DNA from: Molossus alvarezi
Taxonomy: Eukaryota; Chordata; Mammalia; Chiroptera; Molossidae
Reading direction: 5' to 3'
Length of the DNA: 64,000 nucleotides
NCBI GenBank assembly: GCA_037176705.1
Contig: CM073889.1
Coordinates: forward strand, 52,879,596 to 52,943,595
Below are positions 62,463 through 64,000 of the stretch, piece by piece. The notes below the pieces were generated by a model that was given only the letters and a program-made list of their open reading frames with translations, was not told the DNA's origin and did not search any database. The position numbers and the translations under genes were made by a program. How positions within the stretch are numbered: the first letter of the stretch is position 1; each line of letters opens with the position of its first letter.

Positions 62463-64000
62463 TGTTCTGTGTTGGTAATGGTTTCCAAGATTGCACAGTT
62501 TTCTCCAACATTTCTCAAGGCGATACTTGGAATAAGTATGGTTTCTTCTGTAGCAGTTTGTTTGGCCTAATTCTTAGTCAGAACAGTGAACCAACCTAGG
62601 GTCTAGAATGAAATAATGGAAAGATTGATAACTACTGGTGTTACACATGTGCCATTCTTGAAACAAAGCAACTGAACACATCTAAAGTGATGTAGTTTAA
62701 ACATTTGATGTGTACATCCAAGGAGAAATACATGAATGTGAAGACACTGACAATACCATGGGTGTTTCACATTGCATTTCTCTGTGAGTTAGAACAAAAG
62801 GAGGGTTCTGGAGAAAAGGCACTTGTACAGTTGACCTGGGTATCAATTTCAATTAGCTACCCACAAATTATGCCCGGTTTGCGCGGCATAGTTTGCATTG
62901 GAGAGTTATCCAGTGTTGCATGTAAATGCAGCTGACTGCCTTCTTTCCTATAAGACAAGAAAGTCAATTTGTACGAGAAGAAGAGGTAACTTTTCAACAT
63001 ACTACTTTTCTTCCTTGGATATGAGTTGTTTGCCTGGAAGAGTCTACAAAGCATCTCGATACCAAATACAGGCTGTGCTGCAGAAATGAAACATTTTGGT
63101 TAGAGCAGTGTTCAGGTCGTGGAAATCTATACCCTATTCAGTTCTACACACATTCTCTCCATGCGTTACCAAATGAATCAGAGTCATGCCATGGATCCAC
63201 GATACATTTCACTGTTTGTGCTGATTTCCACATTAACATAAGGTGTAGATACCTGTTTTCTGCAGAGAATTGAATGTAAACCCTTGTCCTCAGTGTGAAA
63301 TGCTGGAATTAGCCCGTGGAAATGAATGATAACTCCCGAACTTATGCTTAAAATACCCTGTGACAAATTCAACCTATTTCTTGATATCTGCCAGAATCAT
63401 CTCCATTATAACAAGGATTCCAAAGAGTTTCAGGCCTTTGAATAATGGTCCTGGATACACATGTTTCAAGAGTATTTCCCAGAAGAACCTATGAAAATAC
63501 AGTGGATAATCAAAGGTGTGCATCACTGGTGTTCTTTCTCTGCAGAATTATTTAATTACATTCAGTTCAAGAGCAGCATGGAAACCTCAATATGGTGTAG
63601 TGGCAATTGGACTGTTCAGTGGCTCTCTGTCCTAAAAACAGTGTTCCCATTGACTAACTTCTTCACATACTGTCTAAATATGGTGAAGAAGATTCTTGGG
63701 CTATACCCACTTCACAAAACATGGAACCAACACTGGTGTTCTGTTCTGCAGATTATGTGTTAGAACAGTTGAAGAAAGTATTGATTCAAGGTAATGTGGC
63801 AAGCTAACGTTTGTCTATGCCCTTAGACATACTTCTCTCCAGAGATCGTTTCTAGGAGGGTTTATACACACCAAACCAATTCCAAACGAACTGTGTTAGA
63901 ACTCTGCAGTTCAGTTGAGGAAACTCACTTCCATGAAGCCTAGGGAGTGAGGCCTCTCCAACCATAAGCTGTTTTGGTTAAGTACCTAAGAAATGTCTGT
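62449..64000. repeat. Monomer 29 (type A, partial, cut by the window end)
   Basis: Matches monomer 1 throughout, including every private variant listed there. The remaining part of the monomer lies beyond the window. Confidence 0.95.

Larger units (their letters stand above)
426..64000. repeat. Macrosatellite-like tandem array, ~1,935-bp monomer, 28 full copies plus one partial
   Basis: The same sequence of about 1,935 bp recurs head to tail across the whole window, interrupted only by two L1 insertions. I set the monomer start at the motif gttatcccctttt, whose successive positions are 1,924-1,936 bp apart. Copies differ by scattered substitutions and a few 1-12 bp indels. I do not recognise the monomer as a known satellite or gene. 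It has no open frame above about 105 aa, no simple-sequence core, and I saw no canonical AATAAA in the typical copy. Subtype A reads catactgtc then cccacttcac; subtype B reads cacatgtc then cccacatcac. B splits into B1 (gactatc and cctaagccc) and B2 (gactaac and cctatgccc). Confidence 0.97.
62024..64000. repeat. Second copy of the 62,023-bp super-repeat overlap
   Basis: Partner of 1-1977. Because the duplicated segment includes an L1 truncation product and its target-site duplication, the two copies descend from a single insertion and were separated by duplication of a block of at least 62 kb, or were joined by an assembly error. Confidence 0.93.

Noticed and set aside
426..64000. Endogenous retrovirus origin of the monomer
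   Set aside because: No LTR ends, primer-binding site, or gag/pol/env-like motif could be seen in any frame.

Overview
The window is almost entirely one mammalian satellite-like tandem array. A monomer of about 1,935 bp is repeated head to tail, and two different LINE-1 (L1) retrotransposons have inserted into it. I count 28 complete monomers (one of them split by an L1) and one partial monomer at the right edge. The host is a placental mammal, because the L1 ORF1 and ORF2 are typical therian L1 proteins. The L1 subfamily wording (for example [14 protein letters not shown] near the ORF2 C-terminus) reminds me of laurasiatherian, possibly bat, L1s. That last step is recollection, not proof. 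There are no bacterial genes, tRNAs, rRNAs or CRISPR arrays.

Layout. 1-425: the 3' end of a plus-strand, 5'-truncated L1. 426-43911: monomers 1 to 22 and the first half of monomer 23. 43912-49766: a full-length L1 on the minus strand with uninterrupted ORF1 (297 aa) and ORF2 (1,274 aa), a CpG-rich 5' UTR, and perfect 13-bp target-site duplications. 49780-60456: the second half of monomer 23 and monomers 24 to 28. 60471-62448: a 5'-truncated plus-strand L1 of about 2 kb with 18-bp target-site duplications. 62449-64000: monomer 29 (partial).

Higher-order structure. Bases 1-1977 match 62024-64000 by eye without a difference, including the L1 tail, its junction and every private variant I checked, whereas neighbouring monomers differ at many sites. 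The window therefore spans slightly more than one period of a 62,023-bp super-repeat made of 28 monomers plus both L1s. Inside it are nested smaller periods: four B1 monomers (2-5), a trimer B1-B2-B2 used twice (5-10), a dimer B2-B1 used three times (10-15), a dimer alternation in 16-21, and another dimer pair (24-27). Subtypes A, B1 and B2 are defined by linked variants. Type A has a base length of 1,936 bp and type B 1,935 bp.

Function. The L1 at 43912-49766 is the only element with intact protein-coding genes. The monomer has no convincing coding gene: its longest open frames are about 100 aa, unrecognised, and change length with single-base indels. Each monomer carries a good-looking splice acceptor and donor bounding about 245 bp, so a non-coding transcript is possible but unproven.
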